NCBI RefSeq assembly: GCF_002943425.1
Contig: NZ_PTRA01000006.1
Span: 124,001 to 188,000, forward strand
Reading direction: 5' to 3'
Source: Siphonobacter curvatus
Lineage (GTDB): Bacteria > Bacteroidota > Bacteroidia > Cytophagales > Spirosomataceae
DNA length: 64,000 nucleotides
In this document: positions 1 to 9,322 of the stretch, in pieces
How positions within the stretch are numbered: position 1 is the stretch's first letter
How the letters are laid out: every line of letters begins with the position of its first letter
The notes under the pieces: model-generated
The model's database searches: none
The model's input: only the letters and a program-made list of their open reading frames with translations
Told to the model about the DNA's origin: nothing
Made by a program: the position numbers and the translations under genes

Positions 1-363
1 GAACAAACGGAGGTGGATCACTTAAAAGTAAGTGTCATCGGCGGACCCGTTTTCCGAACGGATGATCAGGTCTTTCGCGGCGTAGCCATTCCACGTGAAT
101 TTTATAAAATTCTGGCTTATGTAGAAGCGGGCACATTGAAAGTCAGGGCATTCCTGCTTACGCAGAATCTCAATGATTTATCCTTTTTGAATTTAGATGC
201 CTTTAAAGTGTACCAGGTAAGTCTGACGGAACTTGAGCAACGAGCGGGTTTTACACTTTCGGACCTTTTGAAAAACGCCGACGATTTTGCTCTGGAGGTG
301 CGTGGGATGCTGGCTCCAGTTGAACGGCAACCCCTGTCGTCGCTTTCGGATATTCAGTGGTAG
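1..363 (+). CDS. DNA/RNA non-specific endonuclease, C-terminal part
   Basis: The frame is open to the left edge, so the start is outside the window. The first visible residues include a conserved GGPVFR motif followed by a Y/F-RG-V-IPREFYK stretch. This is the typical C-terminal half of the NUC (NucA/endonuclease G-like) family, where the strand after the active site reads V-GPVF and is followed by RG..IP..YWK. The catalytic DRGH segment would lie upstream and cannot be seen. These enzymes cut single- and double-stranded nucleic acid with a metal ion and are usually exported. The gene ends 67 bases before the amylase ATG, on the same strand. Confidence 0.75.
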   Translation, partial: EQTEVDHLKVSVIGGPVFRTDDQVFRGVAIPREFYKILAYVEAGTLKVRAFLLTQNLNDLSFLNLDAFKVYQVSLTELEQRAGFTLSDLLKNADDFALEVRGMLAPVERQPLSSLSDIQW

Positions 364-430
364 GAAAAGGAGCGGAAGCACGGCGAAAAAACGAGTAATC
401 ATTTCTTAGACCTTCGATACTGATTTGATT

Positions 431-2257
431 ATGGAACCGATTCAATCCTTTCGCGAGCTTTCGCTTCCGGCGGTCCTTCGCCCTTCGTACCATCCATCGC
501 CGCTGGCCTGGGAAGATCAGGTCCTGTATTTTCTGTTACTCGACCGGTTTTCCGATGGGCAGGAACAGGACTATTTGAACAATGAAGGCCAGCTCGTTAC
601 TACAGGACAAACACCCCGTTTCCAACCTGAAGACGCCGGTAATGCCCTGACGCCCGATGCTGAAGCCTGGCAGCAGGCAGGCGAACGTTTTGTGGGCGGA
701 ACGCTCCGTGGACTGAAAAGTAAGATCGGTTATCTGAAACGCCTAGGAATTTCAGCGATCTGGATTAGTCCGGTTTTCAAACAAGTCGCCTCGCAGGAAA
801 CGTATCACGGCTACGGAATCCAGAATTTTCTGGAAATCGAACCCCGCTTCGGAACGCAGCAGGACTTAATCGACGTCGTGGAAACGGCCCATGAGCACGG
901 CATCTACGTAATTCTGGATATTATTTTAAACCATTCTGGTGACGTATTTGCCTACGAAACCGGACAACCCGTATACGCCAGCGGTGCGGTTTTTCCGGTA
1001 CGCGGATATCGAAATGCGGAGGGGCAGCCTACATTACCCTTTGCTCCGCAAGCAGTCGGAGCTTGGCCTGATGGAGCCGTGTGGCCCTCCGAACTCCAGC
1101 AGCCCCAAACCTTTACCCGAAAAGGTAAAATTCAGTATTGGGATCACGACCCGGAATTTTTGGAAGGCGATTTCGAATCCCTGAAAGACATTCATCACGG
1201 TTACGGACCTCTGGATGCCTACCGGCCTTCCGAGGCACTCCTGCACCTCGCCGAAGCGTATAAATACTGGATTGCCCTGGCGGATCTCGATGGCTTTCGA
1301 ATCGATACCGTAAAGCACATGGACCTGGGAGCGACCCGTTTTTTCTCTTCGGTCATCCGGGAATTTACCTTAGCAATCGGCAAGGAAAATTTTTACCTGA
1401 TCGGAGAAATAACGGGCGGTCGTCAGCGGGCATTTACCACGCTGGAACTTACGGGACTCGATGCGGCACTGGGTATCGACGATATTCCCGACAAACTGGA
1501 ATACCTGGTAAAAGGCTACCGTAACCCAGCGGAATACTTCAGTTTGTTTCGCAATTCAGAATTAGTTCAGAAAGAATCGCACAGCTGGTTTCGGAATAAG
1601 GTAGTTACCCTGTTCGACGATCACGATCAGGTACGGAAGGGGCCACAAAAGGCTCGTTTTTGTGCCGATGCGATGGGCTCCCGGCAATTATTGGCGGTGA
1701 TCGGTTTCAATGTTACTTCGCTGGGTATTCCCTGTTTGTACTACGGAACGGAGCAGGCGTTTGACGGACACGGTGCCCACGACCGCTATATCCGGGAGAG
1801 TATGTTTGGGGGAGCCTTCGGAGCCTTTCGTAGCAAAGGAGTGCATTTTTTTCGGGAGGATAGCCCCTGGTTTCCTGAAATTAGCAAGCTACTGGCGGTA
1901 CGCAAACAGGAAATCGCCCTGCGACGGGGTCGGCAATACCTGCGGGAAATTTCCGGCGATGGCACCCATTTTGGTTATCCGCGTCTTTGGGGAGCGTCCA
2001 TGCAGTCGGTCGTAGCCTGGTCCCGGATTTTGCATACGCAGGAAGTACTCTGTGCTTTCAATACCGACGTCAATCAAAGCCAAACAGCCTGGGTCACCGT
2101 AGATAATGACCTCCATACCACTGGCGACGTACTTGCCTGTCTGTACACTAACCATCCAGAGGCTACTTTTACGAATGTGTCAGTCGCAGCCCGTAACGGT
2201 AAGGCAGTTCAGCTTACTCTGCCGCCGGGTGGTTTCGTCCTCTATAAAAAGCAGTAG
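431..2257 (+). CDS. GH13 alpha-amylase family glycoside hydrolase
   Basis: About 608 residues. The ATG at 431 is preferred to a TTG two codons upstream. Four GH13 regions are visible: DIILNH near residue 163 (region I), GFRID near 288-292 (nucleophile Asp292), IGEITGG near 324-330 (acid/base Glu326) and FDDHD near 395-399 (transition-state Asp399). A C-terminal beta domain follows. No clear signal peptide is present, so a cytoplasmic or non-classically located enzyme is likely. It should hydrolyse or rearrange alpha-glucans such as starch or glycogen. Subfamily and exact specificity cannot be read from motifs alone. The gene ends 16 bases from the stop of the convergent EamA fragment. Confidence 0.9.
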   Translation: MEPIQSFRELSLPAVLRPSYHPSPLAWEDQVLYFLLLDRFSDGQEQDYLNNEGQLVTTGQTPRFQPEDAGNALTPDAEAWQQAGERFVGGTLRGLKSKIGYLKRLGISAIWISPVFKQVASQETYHGYGIQNFLEIEPRFGTQQDLIDVVETAHEHGIYVILDIILNHSGDVFAYETGQPVYASGAVFPVRGYRNAEGQPTLPFAPQAVGAWPDGAVWPSELQQPQTFTRKGKIQYWDHDPEFLEGDFESLKDIHHGYGPLDAYRPSEALLHLAEAYKYWIALADLDGFRIDTVKHMDLGATRFFSSVIREFTLAIGKENFYLIGEITGGRQRAFTTLELTGLDAALGIDDIPDKLEYLVKGYRNPAEYFSLFRNSELVQKESHSWFRNKVVTLFDDHDQVRKGPQKARFCADAMGSRQLLAVIGFNVTSLGIPCLYYGTEQAFDGHGAHDRYIRESMFGGAFGAFRSKGVHFFREDSPWFPEISKLLAVRKQEIALRRGRQYLREISGDGTHFGYPRLWGASMQSVVAWSRILHTQEVLCAFNTDVNQSQTAWVTVDNDLHTTGDVLACLYTNHPEATFTNVSVAARNGKAVQLTLPPGGFVLYKKQ

Positions 2258-2273
2258 CGATCCTTTCAAAAAT

Positions 2274-2897
2274 TTACTTACGGAAAGTAATGGCGATCCC
2301 CGTCAGCAACAGGATTCCACCCAGCATCATGCAAGCAGAGAGTTGTTCGCCCAGCAGCAGCCACGCTAGGAGGGCGGTCAAAACGGCCTGGCTGAGTAAA
2401 CTAATGGACACCTGCTGAGCGGGAATATGCGTCAAGGCATAACTCACCGAAAACCAGCCCAGGAGTTGACAAACCAATGCCTGCGTCAACAACGATTCCC
2501 AAACCAGAGTGGAAAAGCCGTTTAGCTTCTCTCCCCCTAAAAGGCACAAAAACAGCAGCAAGATACTCCCAACGGTGGTCATGCAGGCCATGAAATTGAG
2601 GATGTTAACATTTCGCAGTACTTTTTTGCTGAGCATGAGGTAGGCGGCGTAACAAATCCCGGAGAGCAGGCCTAATCCAAATCCTCGATCAAAGGCCAGG
2701 TCCGCAAAAAGTTGAAACCCCATAAAAAGGACCAGCCCTGCCAGGGCGACCACCACACCCAGCCAGAAAAACCGATTAGGCTTTTGCGGCAGAAACAAAA
2801 AAGAAGTCAGCCCTACCCAAATCGGAGACAGATTCGTAAGCAAGCTGGCCTGGGTTGCTGAAGAATACTGAATGGAGAGATTCCAGGAGGCAATATC
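2274..2897 (-). pseudogene. EamA/DMT transporter, C-terminal fragment split by the island
   Basis: A start codon (TTG) can be read at 2843, giving only 189 residues against roughly 290 for the family. Reading upstream in frame gives more family-like sequence (DIASWNLSIQYSSATQASLL), which matches the conserved FALW-SL-YTSVA-ATLL segment of EamA repeats. Past about 2898 the DNA turns very AT-rich and the reading becomes non-family sequence ending at a stop at 2931. The missing N-terminus, with the first membrane helix, is found at about 11174-11263 on the same strand. The gene is therefore interrupted by the intervening island. Whether the remaining six or so membrane helices are still expressed is unknown. 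Confidence 0.8.
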
Positions 2898-2992
2898 TAA
2901 AAGAATCTTAATATATATATAATCTATTGATTATTAATGCGTTAATATAAATAATATTCATAACATGTGAAACAATGCAGAAACATAATTCG

Positions 2993-3041
2993 TTAACCTT
3001 TAATGATCTAAAAAACAAATTTCTGGATCATTAAAGGTTAA
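2993..3041 (-). repeat. 16-bp perfect inverted repeat at the left end of the island
   Basis: TTAACCTTTAATGATC at 2993-3008 is repeated as its exact reverse complement at 3026-3041, with a 17-base spacer. It lies 18 bases past the stop of the last small island gene and about 95 bases from the left island junction. It may end the operon transcript, although no T-run follows the stem, or it may be a recombination or protein-binding site at the island end. Confidence 0.75.
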
Positions 3042-3058
3042 GCTAATGAAAGCCCATG

Positions 3059-3283
3059 TTAGTGTTTCTCACGATTGACATGCATCATGTTGTTAAACAT
3101 AGTTGCTGTCAATCGTGCCATTTCATCTACAGTATTCAAATTACCTCTCTGATTAGGGGATAATCTGGCATTTTGTATACCTCTAATTGTTCTAACATTA
3201 GAATTTGAAATAGAGATTTCATCTCTTCTGAATCCTTCCTGTAATAGGAACATATTTCGTTCAAATTCCTTTCTACTATTCAT
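3059..3283 (-). CDS. Small hypothetical protein B, paralogue of the preceding gene
   Basis: This 74-residue charged protein is not recognised. It starts MNSRKEFER and aligns along most of its length with the upstream 78-residue protein with one gap. Shared features are NSRKEFE, an LL pair, R-I-G--NA, SPN-R-NL-T-DE--RL and a final N-rich tail; by hand count about 40% of aligned residues are identical. Its ATG lies inside the last codons of the upstream gene (8-base overlap), so it is translationally coupled. No signal peptide or membrane helix is seen. It is probably all-helical and cytoplasmic. As the last gene of the protease-STAND operon it is likely an accessory factor, adaptor or effector of that system (inference). 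Confidence 0.65.
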   Translation of the reverse strand: MNSRKEFERNMFLLQEGFRRDEISISNSNVRTIRGIQNARLSPNQRGNLNTVDEMARLTATMFNNMMHVNREKH

Positions 3284-3512
3284 TATTATTAAATTTGTCT
3301 TTATCGAAGGTGTTTAAAGTATTTGCTAATAGCCTAGTAGTTTCATCTATAGTTGACAAATTAATTCTCCTATTTGGCGAAAACTTAGCATTAGATAAAC
3401 CGTTGATTAGCCTAGGAATTAAAGGCATTTTTAACTTTTTAGTTCTTGCACTTTCAGCAAGTAAGTTTAAATGTTTTTCGAATTCTTTTCTACTATTGGG
3501 AATAATCATCAT
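3276..3512 (-). CDS. Small hypothetical protein A, paralogue of the following gene
   Basis: This 78-residue basic protein belongs to no family I recognise. The block NSRKEFEKHLNLL near the N-terminus and the block SPNRRINLSTIDETTRLLAN near the C-terminus recur in the next gene, so the two arose by tandem duplication and then diverged. The ATG overlaps the stop of the 1937-residue STAND gene (ATGA), and its own end overlaps the next start. This arrangement makes it a real gene despite its size. It may be a subunit or regulator of the NTPase, an antitoxin-like factor, or a small effector. No catalytic motif is visible. Confidence 0.65.
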   Translation of the reverse strand: MMIIPNSRKEFEKHLNLLAESARTKKLKMPLIPRLINGLSNAKFSPNRRINLSTIDETTRLLANTLNTFDKDKFNNNE

Positions 3513-6500
3513 TTTAATACTTTTCGGTCAAATACATTAATATACATGATATTGTAATTTCTAACGACTTTCCAAATCAACTTATAATCTGACTTAATTG
3601 AATCAAGTAAATTGAAAGGTATAGTCGTACAAAAAGCAGTTTGCTGGGCTACTCCTTTATACTTAGTGTCCCAATTTCGTCCTCGTCTCCAATACATTGA
3701 AGATATACTTTTTGAAAATTCAGGCAAAATTTCATCAATATAAAGACTTAATTCAGAAGGTACAAACTCACTTCCCGTGATAGAACCCACATGCATACTT
3801 TTAACAAACAATGGAATGATATCTTTATAATCTTCAAGAAAATGGGGATAAGAATTAGCTGGGAATGTTGGTTCTGAATAATAAATATCAATTTCTTTAT
3901 ATTTTTCAATGGGAATTAGGTAAGATGTAAGTTCTATACTTAAATGTGATTCACTATATGTGTCCACAAATCTACTATAGAATAAATTTAAGGGGAATTC
4001 TTTATTAATAGTAATTTTGTCAAAATCAATATATCTTTTATCAAAAATATTATTTAATGCAAGTATTAAGTCATCTTCTATTAGAGTGATATTGACATGA
4101 AGTTTATTTTCTGGAAATGTTGGTTGATAAAATCTTAAGATATTAGCTACATTTTCTTTATTTTCAAATAATACACAAGGGCTGATGGCAATATTGATGC
4201 AATATCTCAGAATTGTATCAAAATCAGATACTAAATCTATTTCATAGTCATCGTTGAAGCTTCTATTAATATAACCATCAATCTTCTTAGTCTCCTTAAT
4301 AGGTAGAGGGGATAATTTATCAATTAAATCTAAAAGTGTTATTGCAAATTTTTTATTTAAAATCTCAAGATCATTTAGTTCAACAAGGATGTCCATTACA
4401 GAGTCTAAGTAATCCTGATCAAAAAAAACGTCTCCGTTATTTGTATTATTTAATGCAAATAATTGCTCATATTTATTGATTAGTATATCTAAATTCGTAT
4501 CACTATTGTTTCTTAATTCATAGAGTGAATCAAGAATTGTGTTGTTAATCATAAAATGTTTAACCTTAAATAATTCTGTTTCATTATTGTCTAAAATAAT
4601 TTTAAATGATTCTGAAAAGCCAGGAGGATTCAATTTAGAAATTTGATGAATAACGGATGCAGATAATTCTTTAGATATACTATATCCATCATTGATTATT
4701 TCACTTACTAAAGCAGAAATAATTGTTTCCGACATAGTAGTTCCTAACCATGTTAATATCTCAATCGTTCTATTTTTGACAATTAATGATGGATGATTTA
4801 AAAACCATATTAGAAATTCAAGTAAAAGCTTGTCTTCCTGAGATGATAAATGAGTACCTTTGTTATTTATTAACCAGTCATATTTTTTGAACATATGATC
4901 TGGCGTTCGAACCATTAAATCTATATGTTCAAGTACAGATGACAACACTAACTGCTTTTCAGATTCATCATCACTTTTCTTTAGAAATTCTATTATTCGA
5001 TTTGCAATTATCCATTCTTCAGAATAAGGTTCATTAATAATTAAATCTTTAATATCTTTAATTAATTCAGAAGGGCTATCATAGCTTTCAGTTAAAAGAT
5101 CCCTAATTTCATTTATTTTATGAGAGTAATTGTTTGACCATATGCCATATTTTTGATCTTGTATTCTCTGCAAAGCCTCTATTATAATTATTCTAGCACC
5201 ATTTTTATTCTCAACATCAAGTTTGCCCTGAGCGGATTTTTTAGCATCAATTAATGAATTTAATGGGTCATCGTCTTCTAAAAGAGACTCTTTATCTAAT
5301 GTGCTTTCTAATTTATGCGTAGGACTCATCCCAACGGATTCTAAATAACTTTTTAATCTATCAATGTTTGATAAGCTTAGTTCGTTTATAAGGCATTGGA
5401 GGTATTCAGTTCGGAGTTCGTCATTCACTTCCGTGATTACAAACTTAGATAGTCGTTTAAATAATACATCCAAATTATCCACTACTTCATTTTCGGAATA
5501 ATTTAAAATATTAGCTTGAACTTTAGCATATCCGCTTAAATATCGATCATCACCTAGTATGAAGAGTTCACTTAATCCCCAAGCAACCATAGAGCCCTTG
5601 CAATTAATATTCAGAAGCATATTCAATATGCCACTCTGTTCTTCAATTGCCTTTGCACCTAATACGTAACCAGTACCCTTATATGGCATATCTACTTTAC
5701 CTGATTCCGCATTAGTCAGAATTGTTTCATAGTCAGGGAATAATAAATATTTAAAATAATTAATTGAATCATTGATTAATCCAACTTGTGCTAAATCTCC
5801 TACAAACTCGGCTTGTTGATCCCTAACATATCTTTGGAATGTCATTTCTCCAGAAGCGTGATGTAAATGAGCAGCGAATTTTTGTAAGTATGTAAAATCT
5901 CCTCCCTTTGGAATAATGTTTGAAACTGCAGTATTGATTATTCCTAACTGCGCTTCTTTATACCAAGAGGGACCCATAGAATAATTAATCATTTCTTTAA
6001 AGATAGAATTAGCTTTAATGTTGTTATTTATCTGAGCGTAAAGTTCTACTAGTCTTAATAAGTATTCATTTCTCTCCCATCTATTCTCTGTTGTATCTAA
6101 AATGTGTTGTTCTAATGTTTTAATTATTTTAAAAGCTGAATGTTCATGCTCAGGATTTTTAATAAGGTCTTTAGCTATAATGAAAAGGCTTTCAATGTAT
6201 CCCTCAGTATATAAGCCAAGCTGATAATATTTCTCACCAGTGATTTTATCAATAAATATCTTAACTTGCTCAGGCAAATGCTCTACAAGAAGGTTTACTA
6301 AATTGTCATATATGTATGGATATATTGTTTCAGGTATAGCATAGCTACGCTCCCAATACATTCTAATTTTTAGATCAGGAATTAAATTTTCGATTAACTG
6401 TATTATATTTGATTCAAGTGATTTAATTACGGATATATTATTATCAATTTTATAACGTTTTATTTTACCTACAATATAAAATAAATAATCAAAAGTAGAT

Positions 6501-9322
6501 TTAATATTGATTTCCCAATCGTGAAAGTCATACTTAAAATTTGGTAATGGTGGGTATGAGTTAGTGGCATCAAAAAATCCTAAACATTCTTTATGTAGTC
6601 TGTACTTGTGTATCTGCTGATAATTAAGATCTACTCCATTTTCTTCCCTTATCTCAAATAAGATTTCTGTTGAATAAAATTCTTTATAAATCTTTTCTAT
6701 AATATCAACTCGCTTAGATTTCTTTGTAAGCACATGTAAGCAAATGAAATAATAGTCAGAATGTATACCATATTTATCAATTGAATATTCTAAATCTGTA
6801 ATCCAATCCAATAAAAAACTATCGTCTACCTTATTAGGACTTTTAGCCTGAAAATTTAAAGCCTCATAAATGCATAGAGCAATATAACCACTGAATCTAG
6901 AGTCACCTTTAAGATAATCTTCTACCGTTTTGACGAATGGAGGTAAATTAAGTCTCCATATAAGATAGCCGTGATTGTAAGATCCAACATCATCTTTAAA
7001 TTTTTCGACCTCTTCTTCATGATTTTCATCGTATTTTATCATTTTAATGATGTTCCCTAAAATAGTATAAAACTCTGTATTTGCAGCTTCAAAATCATGG
7101 CTAGCAGATAGAGTAACAGCTTTAAACTTTAATCTAATAAAACGATTTAATGATTCATCATCTAATTTGCTTTCTAATATGTTCTTACAAGTTTGATTAA
7201 TTACATTTAATAAAATTTCAGCTTCATCGTAGGCTTCATATTCATAAAATTTGTATAATAAGCTCAAAGCGTCACCATCACTTACGATTAATGTATCATT
7301 ACGAATAATATATCTGATTGCTTCTGCTGGTTTATTTAATGCTAATAAAGCATTAACAAGAAAATATGCATTTTCATAAAATAGAGTATTATATCTGAAA
7401 TTTACTCGTTTAGAAAGTAGTAATAATGAAATAACTTTATGCGATAAGCCCAATCCAGCTGCAATACTTAAACAAGTTTTTATATCAGCTAAGACAACAT
7501 CAGGGTTTACGCTATTTAATGTACATTCATCTACCCACTTTTGATTACATTCATCTATCGCCATCTTTCTAAGTTTCTCATCACCATTTGCCAAATGATA
7601 AACCCGTTCAGAAATACCAAAACTTGTTTGAGGGTTTTTTATAATAAAATTAGAAATATTTTCTTGAATTATAATATTAATACTTTTACTATTTTTATTT
7701 ACATAATCAGAAAAAGAAGTATGATAGATACTTAGAGAGTCATTGTCTCTTAGTAAATGTTGTATTCTTTTAAAACTTACAATAAAACTATGTTTAGTCG
7801 ATTCTGGTAAAAGTTCTTGTAAAGTATCTATTTCAACAGGAATTCTTAATCGTGCTAAAGTAGATACCAACCAAATTTCATCAGTTTGTTCACCAAGCTG
7901 TTCCCATATCTTTATATAATAATTTTCAATATCGCCACCGATTGCTGGTATTGAATCAATCCAACTATCTATCGAATCAGATTCAGAGCTTTCTAATAAA
8001 TTTTTAGTGAGATACCGCATGTATAGCGGATGTCCCTCGGATTTGTGAGCAAGCTGACTTATTTGGGTAGTTTTAAGTTGCTTATCTTTTAATTGTTGAG
8101 ATAAGAATTTTTCAGCGCTTTGAATTGATAAAGGTGTTACTTTTATAATATTTGAACTCTTTATAGATCCTTTTAACGTTAGAGGTAATATGTCAATTGA
8201 AGTGCATGACAAGATTATTTTAAAGTTTGCAGGTAAATTTCCTGGTAGGACAGATAGGTAATCCGCTATTCTAAGTTTGTTTACATCATCTAAACCATCA
8301 ATTATCAGAAATCCTATTTCCCCTTTCTGATTATAATAACTTGATAGTTGATGTATGATTTGATGTATATTTGCTAATCTTTCATTTAAAGAAATTTCTT
8401 TTAAAGGTTTTGGTGGTAAGTTATTAAATAATGCATAGTAGCAAGCTTCTTCTATCCACTTAATGAAAAACTCCTGAGTTGCTCTTATCTGTGTTGGATA
8501 TTCTTCGTTGTCTGGTACTTTAACAAAAAAACGACCTGCAATTACATGTTTGCTATCCTCTAGTTCTAATTGTGCTGCAATAGTGGTTTTCCCTGAACCT
8601 GGATTTCCAGTGATTAAAAAATAACTAGAAGAAATATTTGCTCTAATTACATTATTTATTTCTGATATAACTTCTAGGTTTGGAGTGCTATCGGATATGT
8701 CTTTTTCTATTGAGTTTGGTATAGATTGATCTTTATTAATTAAGGTTTGAATGTCATGTTTTATTAGATACTCACTAATGCTTTTTATGCTTGTAGCACC
8801 CAGAGTACCTACATTATCATACCCTATAACACCTACAACAAAACCATCAATAATTAATGCTGAGCCAGATAGTCCATCAAATTGTTCAAGATTAGAGTAT
8901 TGACTGCATTCCAAATCCACATCCCATTTTGTTCCATGATTTATTCTTGAAACTGTACCATTATATCTTCCGCCTGAATTTACTCTTATTACTGGAAAGC
9001 CATATGATTCCCAGTTCTCATTGTAACGTAATTCTGTATTTTTTAATGGAAGAAAGCTAATTTTATCTGTTATTTTAATATTAGTATAAAGAAGAGCTAC
9101 ATCTCGACTATCTATTTTTTCAATTAATTCTGCATTTATAATTGTACCGTCCTCAAAGCGTATGCAGATAGGATTTTCTTCAGAGACGGTATGTGCAGAT
9201 GTTAATAACACCTGTCTTTCATTACTAGAAAATACAAAAAAGGCAGTACCTGTTTTCTTTCCACATGTAATTCTTACAGTAGCACTTTCGATATTTTTTG
9301 GATCGAGTATTTTTGGAATCAT
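3509..9322 (-). CDS. Trypsin-like protease / STAND NTPase fusion, Avs-like
   Basis: A 1937-residue protein. Residues 1-195 form a trypsin-like domain with a full triad: TSAHT (His44), RDVALL (Asp74) and GLSGSAL (Ser152). Residues about 215-450 form a P-loop NTPase with Walker A GNPGSGKTT (Lys245), Walker B FLIIDGLDD (Asp345/Asp346), a sensor-like LSCTS near 371-375 and the STAND-type GHPL near 430. About 1450 C-terminal residues are helical and repeat-like, as expected for the sensor arm of STAND proteins. In this class, ligand binding by the arm drives ATP-dependent oligomerisation and effector activation. Start and stop overlap both neighbours by ATGA. The closest known design I recall is AVAST type I, which combines MBL, protease and STAND parts. 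The trigger and protease substrate are unknown. Confidence 0.85.
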   Translation of the reverse strand: MIPKILDPKNIESATVRITCGKKTGTAFFVFSSNERQVLLTSAHTVSEENPICIRFEDGTIINAELIEKIDSRDVALLYTNIKITDKISFLPLKNTELRYNENWESYGFPVIRVNSGGRYNGTVSRINHGTKWDVDLECSQYSNLEQFDGLSGSALIIDGFVVGVIGYDNVGTLGATSIKSISEYLIKHDIQTLINKDQSIPNSIEKDISDSTPNLEVISEINNVIRANISSSYFLITGNPGSGKTTIAAQLELEDSKHVIAGRFFVKVPDNEEYPTQIRATQEFFIKWIEEACYYALFNNLPPKPLKEISLNERLANIHQIIHQLSSYYNQKGEIGFLIIDGLDDVNKLRIADYLSVLPGNLPANFKIILSCTSIDILPLTLKGSIKSSNIIKVTPLSIQSAEKFLSQQLKDKQLKTTQISQLAHKSEGHPLYMRYLTKNLLESSESDSIDSWIDSIPAIGGDIENYYIKIWEQLGEQTDEIWLVSTLARLRIPVEIDTLQELLPESTKHSFIVSFKRIQHLLRDNDSLSIYHTSFSDYVNKNSKSINIIIQENISNFIIKNPQTSFGISERVYHLANGDEKLRKMAIDECNQKWVDECTLNSVNPDVVLADIKTCLSIAAGLGLSHKVISLLLLSKRVNFRYNTLFYENAYFLVNALLALNKPAEAIRYIIRNDTLIVSDGDALSLLYKFYEYEAYDEAEILLNVINQTCKNILESKLDDESLNRFIRLKFKAVTLSASHDFEAANTEFYTILGNIIKMIKYDENHEEEVEKFKDDVGSYNHGYLIWRLNLPPFVKTVEDYLKGDSRFSGYIALCIYEALNFQAKSPNKVDDSFLLDWITDLEYSIDKYGIHSDYYFICLHVLTKKSKRVDIIEKIYKEFYSTEILFEIREENGVDLNYQQIHKYRLHKECLGFFDATNSYPPLPNFKYDFHDWEINIKSTFDYLFYIVGKIKRYKIDNNISVIKSLESNIIQLIENLIPDLKIRMYWERSYAIPETIYPYIYDNLVNLLVEHLPEQVKIFIDKITGEKYYQLGLYTEGYIESLFIIAKDLIKNPEHEHSAFKIIKTLEQHILDTTENRWERNEYLLRLVELYAQINNNIKANSIFKEMINYSMGPSWYKEAQLGIINTAVSNIIPKGGDFTYLQKFAAHLHHASGEMTFQRYVRDQQAEFVGDLAQVGLINDSINYFKYLLFPDYETILTNAESGKVDMPYKGTGYVLGAKAIEEQSGILNMLLNINCKGSMVAWGLSELFILGDDRYLSGYAKVQANILNYSENEVVDNLDVLFKRLSKFVITEVNDELRTEYLQCLINELSLSNIDRLKSYLESVGMSPTHKLESTLDKESLLEDDDPLNSLIDAKKSAQGKLDVENKNGARIIIIEALQRIQDQKYGIWSNNYSHKINEIRDLLTESYDSPSELIKDIKDLIINEPYSEEWIIANRIIEFLKKSDDESEKQLVLSSVLEHIDLMVRTPDHMFKKYDWLINNKGTHLSSQEDKLLLEFLIWFLNHPSLIVKNRTIEILTWLGTTMSETIISALVSEIINDGYSISKELSASVIHQISKLNPPGFSESFKIILDNNETELFKVKHFMINNTILDSLYELRNNSDTNLDILINKYEQLFALNNTNNGDVFFDQDYLDSVMDILVELNDLEILNKKFAITLLDLIDKLSPLPIKETKKIDGYINRSFNDDYEIDLVSDFDTILRYCINIAISPCVLFENKENVANILRFYQPTFPENKLHVNITLIEDDLILALNNIFDKRYIDFDKITINKEFPLNLFYSRFVDTYSESHLSIELTSYLIPIEKYKEIDIYYSEPTFPANSYPHFLEDYKDIIPLFVKSMHVGSITGSEFVPSELSLYIDEILPEFSKSISSMYWRRGRNWDTKYKGVAQQTAFCTTIPFNLLDSIKSDYKLIWKVVRNYNIMYINVFDRKVLK

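Noticed and set aside
3509-9322. The 1937-residue protein taken as an ordinary DegP/HtrA protease
   Set aside because: There is no PDZ domain or signal peptide, and the Walker A/B NTPase plus long helical arm follow the protease domain.
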